From Isoetes taiwanensis (lineage: Eukaryota > Streptophyta > Lycopodiopsida > Isoetales > Isoetaceae), in assembly GCA_021234155.1 (NCBI GenBank), contig JAJEKV010000058.1:135814-199813 (forward strand): 64,000 bases of DNA, read 5' to 3'. Within the stretch, counting starts at the first letter, position 1. The number at the start of each line of letters is the position of its first letter. The position numbers and the translations under genes are program-made. The notes beneath the pieces were generated by a model. That model was not told where the DNA came from. It saw nothing but the letters and a program-made list of their open reading frames with translations, and searched no databases. Positions 31,961 through 44,904 of the stretch are shown here, one piece after another.

Positions 31961-34900
31961 ACATCTCTAAAGTGTCATTAGTTATCTCATGTATAGGACA
32001 ACTAATTTAACCAATGAAACATGGCAATAATTCCTTTTTGAGGAGTATGTGCATTGTAAGTTCCATAACTACCTCTACCATCCCCCTTTTCCTGGATTGC
32101 TTGAAGGGAACATCTTAGGGGTTGGGAATGAGGATTTGACATGCCATAAAATATGTCAGTTAGATGAGTGTAATATGCTCTGGAGCTAAGAAACTCAAAT
32201 GGTGACAATTTCAGTCGAATAATGCGGGCCGGTACCTTTGGCCATGGCTCAATGTTCTTTGGGTGGGCGGTGGCTCATCTTTGCTTTGGTTATGCATTGT
32301 CAAATTCCCGGATTGATGAAATCTTTGAAGCTGTAGCCCGCTCTTCTGCTTTGTGGATAGGCGGTTAAATGCATTCTTGCCTATTTTATATGATCTGATT
32401 GTTTCACGGATTTTCATGTTGCTTTTGCTCAATTGAGGGCAACTTATAGTGCGACTACATCTTGTCTAAGAAGGAAGAATAATGTTCAATTCCATGGACT
32501 GATAACTCCACAAATCAAGGATAGACAGATAGACAGATAGAATTGCTATGTCCTATGAAGTATATAAGATATATTAGGCTAGTAAATACAGAAATTTATC
32601 GCGACGACTAAGACTGCCACGAAAATTTCTTTTTCCCGAAGCCCCCACTATGTATCGAAGTGATACAACTGCATAGTTCTCTCTGCCAACTCACTGGCTA
32701 GAATCTTGCTTCTCATAGTGAAATAGTTGTGATAGATGTAGTTGTGTCTGCATGGGTCATGAATTAAAATGCTATGTCGTTATAGTAGATATAAAAATGC
32801 TTGGTGTGTACGGTTGGAACGACTAAAATGTAATTCTAGACATAGCTTGTGGCTATACTTATTTCATAAAGGGAATATTTGCTTAAGTGCCTGTTACAAC
32901 TAACAATTTCGATACTTACATAATCTATACCTTTATTTGCCCTTTCTTTGTCCTTTGTGGAGTAATTTTCTCATAAGATCACAAGGTTTGAAGCTTGTTT
33001 ATTTATTATATTTAGATTTCAGCTTTACAGCTTGCAATTGTGATATTTCAAATTCTTGTTGTGCTTGAGCTTTTTCTTGCTGCCGTGTTCTTGAAGATTT
33101 GCTATTTTCTTGAAGGTTCTTGAAGATCGAAGAGAAGGTCTATTAGTTTTTAAGGTGCTTAAGGTTAGTTTTCAATTTCACTGTGCGTTTTTCATCCTTG
33201 TTTATTTTTAATCCTTTTTGTTTCTTTATTGCAGATGTTGATGGTATGGTGGACGAAAGCAAATTATGCTTTGTTGCTGTCTTGTTGGTTGCCTTACATC
33301 ACGGTATTCTTTTGTACATTCGAGATAACCCTACCTTCTTGCCTAGTGATCGGAGGAAGACCTTTGTAGAGAAGAAAGAGGAATGGAGATTGATTCTATC
33401 TTTGAGGGTGTAGATCCTGAAGATGTTAAGAAGCTTATGGATAGTGTGGCAAAGGAATGCTGGTTTAACGTGGATTTTGTTGAGGCAAATGCTAAGGATG
33501 ATGAATGCTAGGAATTTATGGCCTTGGATTGGGAGAATGTGAGAGGGATATTGATGGAGGGAGGTAAAATAAATTAAAAGCCTAAAATTAGAATTAGTGA
33601 GTTAGAATTTTTGATAAATGGAGGGATTGGTGGAGAAAAAGACATGTGTATTCAATGAAGATTCCTCACATTAAGTTGGATGGTTTTTGCATGTGTGGTT
33701 CATGAGGAAAAATGGGCTGTTATTTCCTCGAATCAAGGTAAATCTTAGCTTCATCGCATTTGTTCAAGTGTGTGTTGTTTTTAATTATGATGTTTACATT
33801 TGTTTTGCGGCCATTTGTCTTTTCAAGGCCTTTGGAGAATGTGATCAGGAAGAGGGATGAATGCACACTTGTGTTATTCTGGGTCAAGGCAGGGAATGTT
33901 ATTCCTTTCAACATTTTGTATGATCTGTGCTTACTGGGTCTAGGGACATTTTATGAAGCTGAAGGTCTAAATTTTGGTTAAGGTGGTGAGTAAAAACCAA
34001 AAGGTACATGTTTTATTATTTAGGACATAGGGACTTTGCTTAATAACTATGATTAAAGGAATTTGCATTAAAAGAGATTGAGTTTCTATTTGTGTTAGAT
34101 TTACGAAATTAGAGGTGTAAAATTTTGAGATTTGGGATGTAAATGGATGTGGTTCACCATTAATAGTGATGCGGTGTTTAGTCCTAGTGGTAACACACTA
34201 GTTCTAACAAGCTATGGGAGTCTCGAGTTGAGACATGCGAGAACTCCTTTTCCCCGAGCGTGATTGTCAAAACCCACAGACGCAATGTATAAAAGTGGTT
34301 AAGAAGCGAGAATTCCAGAGCAGCTCTAATTAATGTGCAGGCAGTATTAGTCTATGTCAGTTAGATCTTTATTACAATTGAGTGACGTTAAATACTATCT
34401 ATCTATCTATATCTATTATGCAATGAAAGAACTAGCGTGATACAACATGTACCGATTTGATTCTTCTCACTTTAGACACATATATGAAGAGCTATGAGAA
34501 GGATTTTGTGGTCACATATAAGCAATATATCATGGCCATTTGCATGTCCAATTACTATGACATCGACCCTTGTTCCTTCCATGAATTGATAGGCCTAAGA
34601 TGTAAATGTTTTTTATTTGAAGGTTCTGATTTTGTTTCTTGTTTATTTTTACCAAACTATTTTCATTTCAGGCATGGCATAGTAAGACCATGTAATTAAG
34701 TACAATAACTTCTTGGTTGAAAGTAAGTGGGGAAAGATTTTAGGATGCGAGAAATGTCTGAAAAGGTAGCAGGGGGTGTGTCTGTTGTCCTTCCGGATGT
34801 TGGTAATGGTGTACTTACCTTCCGCGGGTTAGCAAGCTTGTTGCTAAACATAGAAGATTACAGCGGTATCGAAGAGCAAATGTAGTTTAATGTAAGTGTA

Positions 34901-35170
34901 ATTTCTTTTGTTTTGATATTTTATTATAAATATTCTAATGTTCACGAGTTTATGAGTCTTGGTATGACGGATACGAAATTCGAAGTGAATGCATGAGGAT
35001 ATACGAGGATGTTCTTAATGAAGAAATAAAAAAGAAGTATGTCCAATTTCTTGGTACACCATCTTCTAAGTGTTCTAGTCAAGCGATATGAATGTGAACT
35101 CACGGTATGTATTTATTCAGTAATTTCTGCCCTTAATTTTCTACCTTTCAATATCGCCGTTGTACGTTTT
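31960..35170. other. 3.2 kb without secure genes
   Basis: It contains a short (GATAGACA)n run at about 32,520-32,540 and a (CTAT)n run at about 34,398-34,420. There are a few modest + strand frames, at 33,183-33,413 (76 codons, hydrophobic N-terminus) and 33,760-33,981. After the first of these, a second frame from 33,383 reads MEIDSIFEGVDPEDVKKLMD. These could be exons of a decayed host gene, but no family is recognisable. Confidence 0.35.
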
Positions 35171-35174
35171 AGAC

Positions 35175-35735
35175 CATGTTTTTGAAGAAGCTGTGTCATC
35201 AATATATTAAAGAATGAGTGAATGTTACAAAAGCAAGTGAGGAGGAAGGGCCCCGCCCCAAAACAATGATGCCATAGGCCTCACACAACAAACTCGGAGA
35301 AAAAGCTACAGCTCTCTAGCTGGCCCTGGCCCGACCATCCTGTCCTAACCTGAGAGATCCCATAGAGCGCCAAGCTTCGCTCTACTCCAGGAACCTGGCT
35401 TTAAGCTGTACTGAGTGAGGGGCTCGAGAGAACAACATTTCAGCTAGAATCCCCCAGAAAAAGATCACAGCGCCGCCGGCTTCCAAATCAACCACCAACC
35501 AAGCAGCGATGCCGGATGCAAGGCTTGCTGCCATAGGCGGCCAAGCACCAGGATACGTAGGCGACAGCTGGCGGCTAGTCAATCTCACACGAAGCGAGCC
35601 CCTGGCAATCCCGAGGCGGCACGCAGGTGGGGCGGCAGGCAGGACCAATGCTCCGGTCTCGATGAAAGGAAACCATAACAAGAGCGAGGGCTCACACAGG
35701 CTAAAGCCCGACTCAAGGGCATTCACCACGATCAC
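35175..35735 (-). mobile_element. GC-rich LINE-like 3' end with a 117-codon open frame
   Basis: A GC-rich island interrupts AT-rich sequence. On the - strand an open frame of 117 codons (35,735-35,382) ends in the island. It is followed by about 200 bases ending CTTTTGTAACATTC, TTTAATATATTGATGACACAGC. This ending resembles the 3' tails of plant LINEs, in which a TTTTGTAA block is followed by a TTAATA..GACAC block. The open frame (Leu/Ala/Pro-rich, for example GAWPPMAASLASGIAAW) matches nothing I recognise. The composition differs sharply from both neighbours, which suggests insertion. Confidence 0.4.
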
Positions 35736-35739
35736 GGTG

Positions 35740-36450
35740 CCTCACGCCCGCGAAGCACCCTAGCCGGTGGGGGAAGTGAGCTCCATGTCCACGTCAAGCG
35801 GCGCCATCGAGAACGAGCTGCGAGAGACCCGCTTTACTTTGAAGAGGCGGTAATGTCATGAATATGCTTGACTTTTTAGGTAACAAAGGCAGCACAAAAC
35901 AAAGAAGACACAACATCGGATGAACCTTTGAAATTGCCACCACCATACATCCTTTGAGGGACTATAGGTATGTTGAAGGCTCCCGTAATATGCACGGTCG
36001 TAAATAGGTAGTTAATTGTTTGCTTGTAAATAGGATTTATTTAATTGTTTGTTTGTTAGGTAATTGTAATGTTGTGGCCGACATGTTGTGAATGTTGGCG
36101 GTGCGGCCGAAGGGGTAAGCATAGTGAGCTTACCGTTATGGCGGGGAAACCCGAGCCACCAAGGTGGATTTACAATGATGATGATGATGATGAAAGCTAT
36201 ACGTTAGCCGTCTATAATGCTCATCCATCGAAATATCCAATAATTTCGTGAGTCGGTTTTTCTTTGGTGCATACCCCAAACCAATGAGTGATAGTTTTGT
36301 GCGGTGCTTCGGGATTAGCAAGTATTAGCTAAAGTGTAATAAGCTTTAGGTAAATTTTGGTGAAAATTTCAGCGTAAAACTTATTGTTTTATTGTATGCA
36401 TTACTGGCTGTAGGTTTGAATTCACGGTGAATGGGATCATCGATCAATTT
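35740..36450. other. Stretch without recognisable genes
   Basis: The GC-rich island continues to about 35,850 and then turns AT-rich. A short (GAT)n run lies at 36,175-36,193. No gene is recognisable. Confidence 0.4.
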
Positions 36451-36453
36451 ACT

Positions 36454-37370
36454 TTATACATAAAACTCTATATTGGTGAAAATAAAACTTTGTATTTGTT
36501 TAAAACTATGTACACATAATGTAATCACTATCTTTGTACTTGGTAGAAACTTGAAAACAAAGCCAGCAAATTGAAGTAAAAATAAGAATCTGGGAAAAAT
36601 GCCCTCCATTGGTTCGTTATTGTTGGCGCAACCCGCCGTCTGTCCGGGTGTGGCGATGATCCACTCCAGTGGCTGCCCGGTTGAGTCTGCTGATGCACGC
36701 AAATGTGGTCCGGAGTAACCGTAATCACTATACGCAAAATTATGAGGTTTTAAAGAGGTTAGCCTCAGGCCGCCGGGGTCATTTCTCATAATCCGAAGGG
36801 AGGATTAAACCTCTCTTAAACCCATTAATGCGGTAGGTTAACTGAAAATCCATAATACATCCACAGCGAACCTTGGCCAGGCACGCTGACAAAGAGATGG
36901 TGTAGAAAGAATCCCGGCTACGAAAATGCGTGTTACCATCTGGAGATAAAGCAAAAGAGATGCCTAAAAATCTAACCGCGAAATCACCGTGATACAAATC
37001 ACGGAGGCCGATCACTCTAATGCAAAATCTGGCATGCAAAAGGACCAGCGGGGAAGTTTTGTGCAGATTGCCGGAGAGTGCTACAATCCTTATATTGAAC
37101 ACGGTTGCATAATCGAGGGCGGCTAATCTATATTAGAAATAGCTGGATCTGAGGTGCAATGGCCAAATTGAAAGCTCTAAAATTAGCGCCATACTCGGGG
37201 CTAAAGTTCCGTCCAAAGGAAACTTGATGGGCGTATGAAAAGAGAAATCTCCACCATATAGGCATTCTGTTAAATTGGGAAGTAGAAATCACATGGCAAA
37301 AGAATTTTTGTAAATGGTCATGAATGGGAGTTGTGAGCACATCTAAAATCTTCCTCAAGCCTTATTTACG
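36454..37370 (-). other. Cluster of three - strand open frames, unknown
   Basis: Frames at 37,358-37,128 (76 codons), 37,102-36,779 (107 codons) and 36,789-36,454 (111 codons) follow each other on the - strand with little spacing. They have ordinary amino-acid composition, for example FCHVISTSQFNRMPIWWRF and RVIGLRDLYHGDFAVRFLG. Together they might be a broken coding region of about 900 bases. I recognise no family and see no start or splice signal that decides. Confidence 0.3.
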
Positions 37371-37887
37371 CGGTTGAAGCGAAGCCCGCCATCGATCTGT
37401 CTATACCCTTTTGGGTGGCGGATTTAACACCTAGCGAAACCCTAATAATGGGGCGTGTCCGGAAGCAAAGAGATAAGTAATGGGCCGGGCGTCATTTCAA
37501 TGATGCGATGCCGAGGAAGAGGTGATATGATGCCATAAGCTGGCTTCCGGACCTACGGTGAAAGCGAGGCAACATTTTGTGAGGCATTGATAATCTCGTT
37601 TGTTACTAGAAAGCATATTCATGAGGATTATCAGCAATATCTGGAATATTCTCTGAAGAAGCATATTCCACTCATTTATCTATAACCCTTCATTATTGAT
37701 TCTAATGGTGAGGGAAAAGGACTCGGTGGAGTTAACTTACTTTGGTAGATAGGAATACCCCAGCGGATGAATAAAATGGCCAGTGTAAATTATTTTGTTC
37801 TTTGGTCGAATGCTGTGGGCCGTGGCCGCAGCACAATTTTCTCAATGCTCCAGCTGTGCCTAAAGCTCCGTATTCGAACACCAAAAG

Positions 37888-38412
37888 CTACCGTTTCACG
37901 GTGCTGGCGCTCGCCCCTGCTGAATTCGTGATGCCCCCATAGCGCTTGTTGTTTCCAGTTTTCAGACAACCGCCCGCTTTAAATTTTCGCCGGAAATGTG
38001 ACTGCAGAACCGAAATTATAGCGGTTGTTTGCCAGATCACGGTCGCCCGGTAAAGATAGCAAGTGGGTTTGCGGAAATGGCTTCTTCTAAACTCAGTAAG
38101 GATGCCAACGAAGATCTTTGAAAGTGTTGAAGAATTGCGGTGGTTTAGCTGATCCACATTGCAAAGCTGTCTTACCGATTCTAATGGAACTGAGGGCTTT
38201 TCTGTTGTATCTGGTGGTTCTCTTATTGGCGCATTAGGGTAAGCGCATTTCTCAGATGGGATTAGAAAGCAGCGATGCTTAGGTGACCAGAGGAAAGCTC
38301 TTTTGCTTTTGAATTGCATGTGCATCTGATGATAATTCAGCCGCATTTGATTTTGTTGTTCTTTATCATGTATAAAGGAAGTTTCTTTTCTGTCATCCAT
38401 TGTCGTGTGCAC
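37888..38412 (-). CDS. Hypothetical 174-residue protein
   Basis: This is an uninterrupted frame of 174 codons, one of the longest in the window outside low-complexity or transposon sequence. The N-terminus is Met/Gln/His-rich (MHTTMDDRKETSFIHDKEQQ). The rest is basic, with Arg, Lys and Ser and a Pro-rich segment (YPNAPIREPPDTTEKPS). No signal peptide, membrane segment or known motif is seen. It might be a host gene fragment or an exon of the same - strand region as the frames at 36.4-37.4 kb. Chance cannot be excluded. Confidence 0.3.
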   Translation of the reverse strand: MHTTMDDRKETSFIHDKEQQNQMRLNYHQMHMQFKSKRAFLWSPKHRCFLIPSEKCAYPNAPIREPPDTTEKPSVPLESVRQLCNVDQLNHRNSSTLSKIFVGILTEFRRSHFRKPTCYLYRATVIWQTTAIISVLQSHFRRKFKAGGCLKTGNNKRYGGITNSAGASASTVKR

Positions 38413-38419
38413 TTAGTAG

Positions 38420-41400
38420 TATGTTTCACTAGTAGTAACTCTTCGGATTTTTAATAAGTCAACCTTATATTTTGTCTTGTATCCTTAAAACTCTATTGCA
38501 TTTTATCAAGCTTTAAATGGAGTATTTTGTATATTTTATTTATTTGCTGATTCAGAAGTTACACGAACCTAACCACCATGACTCCTCGGTGGGCGAGTGG
38601 CGGGCTTTGATGAGCGGTTGACAAGATGATAAAGAGCAATTTGCCAGGCGGCGGAGGTCATGCTGGTTGAAAATAAATTTATATCAAAATAATAAAGCCA
38701 GACATATGAAAGCAAAAATAATTGAACGTTTGGTGCGGCGCAGGTTATTGACGGACGTAAGTGGTGCCATCAGGCATTATTGCTATGTCATGCCAGTCTG
38801 GGCCATGTTCTGCAGTGTCTCAGAGGTAACTCCTGCTTGGCCAATGAAGATTTTGGAAGTAATAGTGGTTGAGCTTATCTTCCTAGGCATACACAGGGTC
38901 TGAGTTGTGGCATTTTCCACTACTTTGGATTGTAAGTGGTACATGTGGCAGAATGCGCTTGTGGGATTCAGATCATGGACACCAGTACTTTGGTCTGGAA
39001 GACACCCCTTTTTTTTGGGGTATTAACGGTCCTTATGTAGGAGATTGGCTGACATTTTTGCAGGCCATGGGGCATTTAAAATGATGGCTTTTTTAATTTG
39101 GATAAAGGTGAATGAAAAATAAAGCTAATGGTCCCTATTCTATGGAAGGATCTCCTGATTTGGAAACTGGGTAATTGTCTTCATTATAATAATGAAGGCA
39201 TTGAGATTTAACCCTAACATTTGGATTGGAGTCTTTGGCCAAACATTTTATCTTCAAATTCTTCCTGGCGACATTTCCAAGGCAGTTTGAATTCCGGTAC
39301 TCGAGGTGTGTTTGTATTTTTTGTTTTGGCAGTTTTGTGTTTGTATCGTCTTGAAGTTTAATGTTGAACCTTCTAAATGCTATACACATGCGGGTTCTAT
39401 ATATGGATTCTATATGTTTTCAACTTATCGCTCATTCATACCTATTCATACCTATCGCTCATTCCTAACCATTGATCAACGTAATATTCCACTAATATTC
39501 CACTACTTATTCCTTGTAGTGCATTGTAGGTCGGTGCAATGAATTCGTGATTAAATGACTGGCTTCCCACCTCCCCACCATAGGTTTTCTGAACCATTGG
39601 CTGAAGTCGTATCGCCTGAGTCGTGCAGATAATGATGCAACAAGGTTGGGCCCTGCAGTAGGGCGGATCCGTACGTTTGAGCAGATTGGCTAAATGCACA
39701 AGTGGCTACCAATCTATGTGCATCTCAACTACACTATATTCATAACAGCATGCCTACGTATGCGCAAACAACATACCCACATCATACATAGGTAAACGGG
39801 TTAGTGTCAATATGAATGTAGAGCACAGAACCTGAAACTTGTTATATTACTTCATACATCATTGTTTGTCATGCCTAGATTACAGTTTATACGACTATTC
39901 TGCTGCATAGTTTCAACGTTGGCACAAACAAAAACTGGGGGAATGATTTACATAGACACACATGGAAACTTGAAGTTCAAAGGAGGGGTGTCCATTCCAT
40001 CCCACCCCATAGCAGGAGATCCTGAAACCTGAAACATCTTCCATTTTCAAATATGCACAATGGGGTTTTGAGAATTTTTTGCATACTTCATTGCAATACA
40101 TGCAAACAAGCCCTTGCAATGACTGTCACGATTCAATGCCCGTGTTGCTGGAGTGCAATAGGTGGGTAATCTTACCTCAACAACTTGAAATCTGAAGAGC
40201 CTCAAACATGTGCGTGTAACAGATGAGCAATGTGCAGCAGGAAGATGCCATGTTGGTCTATGCTTCCAAGCTCTAAGCTGATGGAATATGTCATTACAAC
40301 ACGGATTTCTTCAACGACTGATCCTTACACAGCTGCAGGAGCTCCAGAAGTTGATGCCTTCTCGTTGAAGAACTAATAAACAATAGACATCACCATCAAT
40401 TTACTGCTGCCCATTACGGGCATCGGCAGTGCTTATTACCTCTGTACAATGAAGTCTGAAATTGCTACAAGTAATGCATAGCCAGCAATAAGCACCATAG
40501 GAAGACCATATCTGCATGTGCAGTGAGTTTGAAGAGCGATACACAAATTGACGTAACGTACTAAACCACAGAAAAAGGACTCCCTATCAATACAGCCGGT
40601 GCTTTACCAGCTATGTTGGCAGAAATGCGGCCTCGTATTTCAACATAAACGACAGTTCAGAAATTTTATATGCTTTAGACATATGAATACCGTGACTCCA
40701 AAATATAACGATGCGGCTTGCTGTGTTTGCCGCTTATTTGCTGCCCGTACTTAGTACCGGACGCAATTTCGGCAAACATGTCTGTCGCAAATGCAGTAAT
40801 TAACGCAGTATGCCATCCGTACAAATATGAAAACATACAATATCTACATTTCGACTTAATTACTGCATTGCGTGAAACAACGGCAGGTCATGCCTCGTGG
40901 CATCTCAATCACCTTAGACACGGTATTTGCCTTCGGTGAACCACACATTGCAGCACGCAGCCACCGCTTCCATGCATCTACATATCTGCGCAAAGAGAGT
41001 CAGACTGAAACTGCAGGGATTTGAACCCCTTCATGAAGCCGATCCTCGATGCTCCACCGGCCTGAAGCCTGAGGCTAATCCATGTATGCTCAAACAGTCA
41101 TGGACAAAGAAGGCAAACAAATTTTTCTGGCAAATTTTCTCTTTCTTATTCGTTGTTTGTTTTATTTGGATGCGCAAAGTAGATGCTCAAACACACTATG
41201 AGATGCAGGTGATGCAAGTACCTAAACTGGATTGTCAGGTTTCCAAACGTTTGTGCCTCAGTTCTCCATCCCGATCCTGCAGAAGCTCCGTAACAAGATT
41301 CCTCTTGCCAAGTTCATCGTGGGCTCTTGGTGCCCGCCTCTCCTCCATAGAGATGCTGATCTGTTCCCATTCCTGACCTCCTAGCTTCCCATGGAACAAT

Positions 41401-42320
41401 CCTGCCCAACTATGAATCGAGAACTCTGGCAACTGCGGCCGCGTGAAGCTGCGGCTGTTGTGTTAATTCCCACAACGTTTTTAAGCATTTCTATTGCCAC
41501 ATCACATGTTCGTTTTCGCTGCCAGCAACTGCCAGATTGTTGGCGGCCTGTTGCCACTGGGTTGGCAATGAGGGAACAATTGTCCAACTTATGAACGCGC
41601 GGGATGAGAAATTGCCATGGCTACACCGTTAGAAGATCACATGTGGCTGCCCGAGGAAGCGAATTGTGGCAAAGGAGGGAGGGCCTATCAAATCAACATC
41701 TTGGCGGGTGGTGGAGCTCGGAGCGAAGACGAGGACCATTAACAATGCCATCATTCTTTAACGTCGGCTTATTTCCACCACCAGTCTTTGTAACCTTATG
41801 ATCACTACCCTCCATGTTTGTGGCATGGACAATAGACTCCATGCCTGGCATACACGACATGCATGCTATGAATTATGGTTAAGTACTATAACGTCTACTA
41901 CCATCTAGAAAATTTACACAAAATTGACACAAAAATAGAAGCCAATCACATTCATCAAAGTAGCCTCAGCGCGGCAACAAAGGGAAACAATAGATCCAGC
42001 AAATTGGAGCATTAGCGATTGCCATCTTGTCGCTTCATTCGAGGAATATAATTAAATCTTATGCCCACTCTTTCTACCGGGCCTATATAATACATCTTTG
42101 GCATAAGCAATGTGCTCATCATCTCCCCTAAGCTACACCATCATTCCGATTAACTTTTTTCCTTGCCTTCCCAAGCCTCTCCACTAGCTGCATTCCAGCA
42201 CAAATACCAAACAACCGCGGTTTCACATTGTGCTTTGCGTACTCGAGGATTCGAGGGGCCATTCTGTCATCACGGCCATTTTGCGTGGGCAGATCAGCGA
42301 CTGAATAGCCACGAATATAT
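38420..42320. other. 3.9 kb without secure genes
   Basis: Scattered frames of 60-149 codons occur, the longest at 40,927-41,376 (+, 149 codons). None is recognisable. At about 41,008-41,030 the - strand contains GGTTCAAATCC, a match to the tRNA B-box, but no tRNA fold. Two similar blocks, GGAACAATCCTGCCCAACTATG (41,393) and GGAACAATTGTCCAACTTATG (41,574), lie 180 bases apart. I see nothing else. Confidence 0.35.
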
Positions 42321-42326
42321 AGCGAG

Positions 42327-43260
42327 AAGTTCAGAGGATTTGATATGGATATAAAAGAAATAACAATTCACGAAAATATGGGCTATATATCCTAAAGCAA
42401 TTGAATGGGTTGTTATAAAACAAAAAAAAAAAACATAGATTCAAGATAAAAATATCATATTAGCTCACTTGAGTACATTGGTTAAAGTAGTCTGTAAGAC
42501 ATTTGATTTATTTTGAAAGTGAGGAGTTTAAGCCCCTTGTATTCATATTACGATATCTTAGGCAGCGTATAGAGATTTGAGCTCTTCCTCAAACAAAATG
42601 ATATTTCATATTTCAAAAATCACCAAGGCAGCTCAATCATAAATGACTATAATGAGGAGGTACTGAGAGGTCAACTTATCTGATGGGTCTTAGGATTGGC
42701 GAATCACGGCTTGGCCCATAGTAGTCAAAATTTTACCTGGTTTAGAATATATAGCAAAATAATAGGGGGTTCCAAGGGGATTTGATATGGATGTAAAAAT
42801 AACAATTCTGAAAACATAGATATATACAAAAAGCAATTGAATAAGTTGATACAAAAAAAAGTTATTATAAAAAAACAGATTCCAAGATGAAAAATGGTAT
42901 ATTAGCTCATTGGTACATTGAGGTTTAAAAGTGGTCTTGTGGACATTGAGTTATTTGCGGTGGGGGTTCAAGGCACATTTCATATTACGATACCTTGGCC
43001 AGCCGTGCCAGAGGATTCGATATTCCCTCAAAACCTTAAATAATCATTATTTCATATGAGTTCGATATTCCTCAAAACCTTAGAAATCATTATTTCGCAT
43101 TTCCAAAATCATAGGCGGCTCAATCATGAAATGACTATAGGGTAAAAAGCAAGAGGTGCCGGAAGGATCTAACATCTGATGCGGATAGTAGGATCAACGA
43201 ATCCGGCTTATTTGTATGGTGATCAGAGTGCACTGGTTTGGGTATGGCAGCAAAATCAGC
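42327..43260 (+). repeat. Tandem duplication of a ~450-base AT-rich unit
   Basis: Two copies follow each other, starting with GGATTTGATATGGAT at about 42,337 and 42,778. Shared blocks include AATAACAATTC, AAGCAATTGAAT, CATAGATTC/CAGATTCCAAGATGA, ATATTAGCTCA, CATATTACGATA, and GGCAGCTCAATCAT/GGCGGCTCAATCAT followed by AAATGACTATA. The unit has no coding potential. The copies differ by many small indels. Confidence 0.75.
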
Positions 43261-43576
43261 ATGGGCGCACAATGTAGATCAAGCGGTGGGACGCACGACG
43301 CGTTAATTGGCGTGTGGCGATACATGCAATGCACATTCTTGTTGTCCAGAGACAATGGGTTCTTCAAATCCACTTGCGGTATCTCAAATAAAGAGATCGC
43401 TATGGCTCATCTGTTTCTCACTAACATTATGGAGGCAGACGTTGTAATAGACTTTCCGTAGTCCTTCAGACAATAGCCCACGATCCCCTCGAAGCAATGA
43501 AGCCATTATTCTTGAGCACTTACAAATGGCGGCCTGCGGCGAACACCCCAATGAAGTATTTTTTATTGTGAGTATT

Positions 43577-43925
43577 CATTTCGAGGGTTTAATGGTACAT
43601 CACGAGGCTATCGGCTTGTCACGGTGATCAACGATCCGGCATTAGCTTTCTATTTGTTCCTACACGAATACTAGTCCTAAACCATACACAATCTTAGGGT
43701 ACCACGATACCTGAAACCACGACGGAATCTTATCAAATCATCATTTACAATCCGGGTTTAATGCATCCACGAAGACTATCGGCAATCGCGGGTGATCAAC
43801 GATCCGGTATTAGCTTTCTATTTGTTCCTATACGAATACTAGTCCTAAACCATACACAATCTTAGGGTACACGATACACAAACCACATTTTTGGAATCTT
43901 ATCAAATCATCATTTACAACTACTT
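43577..43925 (+). repeat. Tandem duplication of a ~178-base unit
   Basis: The unit runs from GGGTTTAATG through GGTGATCAACGATCCGG, TTAGCTTTCTATTTGTTCCTA, ACGAATACTAGTCCTAAACC to GGAATCTTATCAAATCATC and is repeated once. The copies (43,577-43,752 and 43,756-43,925) are about 90 percent identical by eye, so the duplication is younger than most repeats here. Confidence 0.85.
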
Positions 43926-44559
43926 GATAATTTCTCCATATTGTAATGATAACATATTAGTTTTTATGAATTCTAGCCATAATGGAGTAAAAAATCTTCC
44001 CTAAGAATTTACGTTATTCATCGCCGCACTCTTTATTCTCATGTTACTTGTAAACCCATGTATTGAATTTGTCTTTTTGTATTATTTGAAAATGCATGCC
44101 CACGTCAATTGTGCAGAATAACCTTTACTACTTTAATATACAACCATAAACATTACATGAGTTTTTTTTTTTAAATTTATATTGAAGCCTCATCCAAAAT
44201 CTTAGAGAATTACAGCTCTGCACACAAACTAGACATGGTTGCACGACAGTCTAAAACCTTCTGAACGGTTACGACAAGAACTGAAAAAAGAATAGATTAC
44301 GATAGAAATTATGTAGATCCATCGATTGGAGAAAAAAAATTGTACAAGCCTCTGCGCCTCTGCTTTTACTTTGTTTGTCCCTTACTCTGTTTTACTCCAT
44401 CTGCGATCGTTCCATTCTGGTGGTTTTGTTTTCTTCATAAATAATTCAAGTTGCATCATATGTTTACATTATATGAAAATGTTTACATTATTTTGGTGCT
44501 ACAAAAAAAGCAGTTCAACCAGAAGCTTCAGAGATACTAGATCAGCAACACTTCACCCA

Positions 44560-44895
44560 TAGGCCACTCCCATTTGTAACATAGCGAACCATCTCTGGCA
44601 GATGAAGCCATCCTTCCAATTGATCCATATAAGGACCAAAGAGTGGGGGACAACGAGCAACCTTGTCTAATCCCAATATTACTGGTCGTTTTATTGGATG
44701 ACAACATTTAAGCAAGCATCATGTCATACAATTTATATATAGTATTGTGTAGCTCTAGAAGGACATCCACGCTGCCATAATTCCTCCGTGGGACAGTGCC
44801 AAATGCTTTCTTGAAATCGACAAAATAATAATGAAAGTCATGCTGCTGATTACAACTATCTTCAATGAGGACACACAACGTGATGATAATTAGAG
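44560..44895 (-). pseudogene. LINE reverse transcriptase fragment
   Basis: The - strand reads FVDFKKAFGTVPR (about 44,825-44,790), then LHNTIYKLYDMM (about 44,745) and NIGIRQGCSLSPTLWSLYGS (about 44,680-44,625). These are RT blocks 2 and 3-4 of non-LTR elements, where the pattern is 'yvDfkKAFDtVpr..l' and 'G.rQGcpLSP.Lf.lyid'. One stop is present and the YADD box is not reached. The adjoining sequence on the right is a LINE tail in the opposite orientation. Confidence 0.8.
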
Positions 44896-44904
44896 CAATA
44901 TTCT

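Noticed and set aside
40990-41070. tRNA gene or tRNA-derived SINE (B-box GGTTCAAATCC on the - strand)
   Set aside because: The T-arm is weak, and there is no acceptor stem partner, A-box or cloverleaf.
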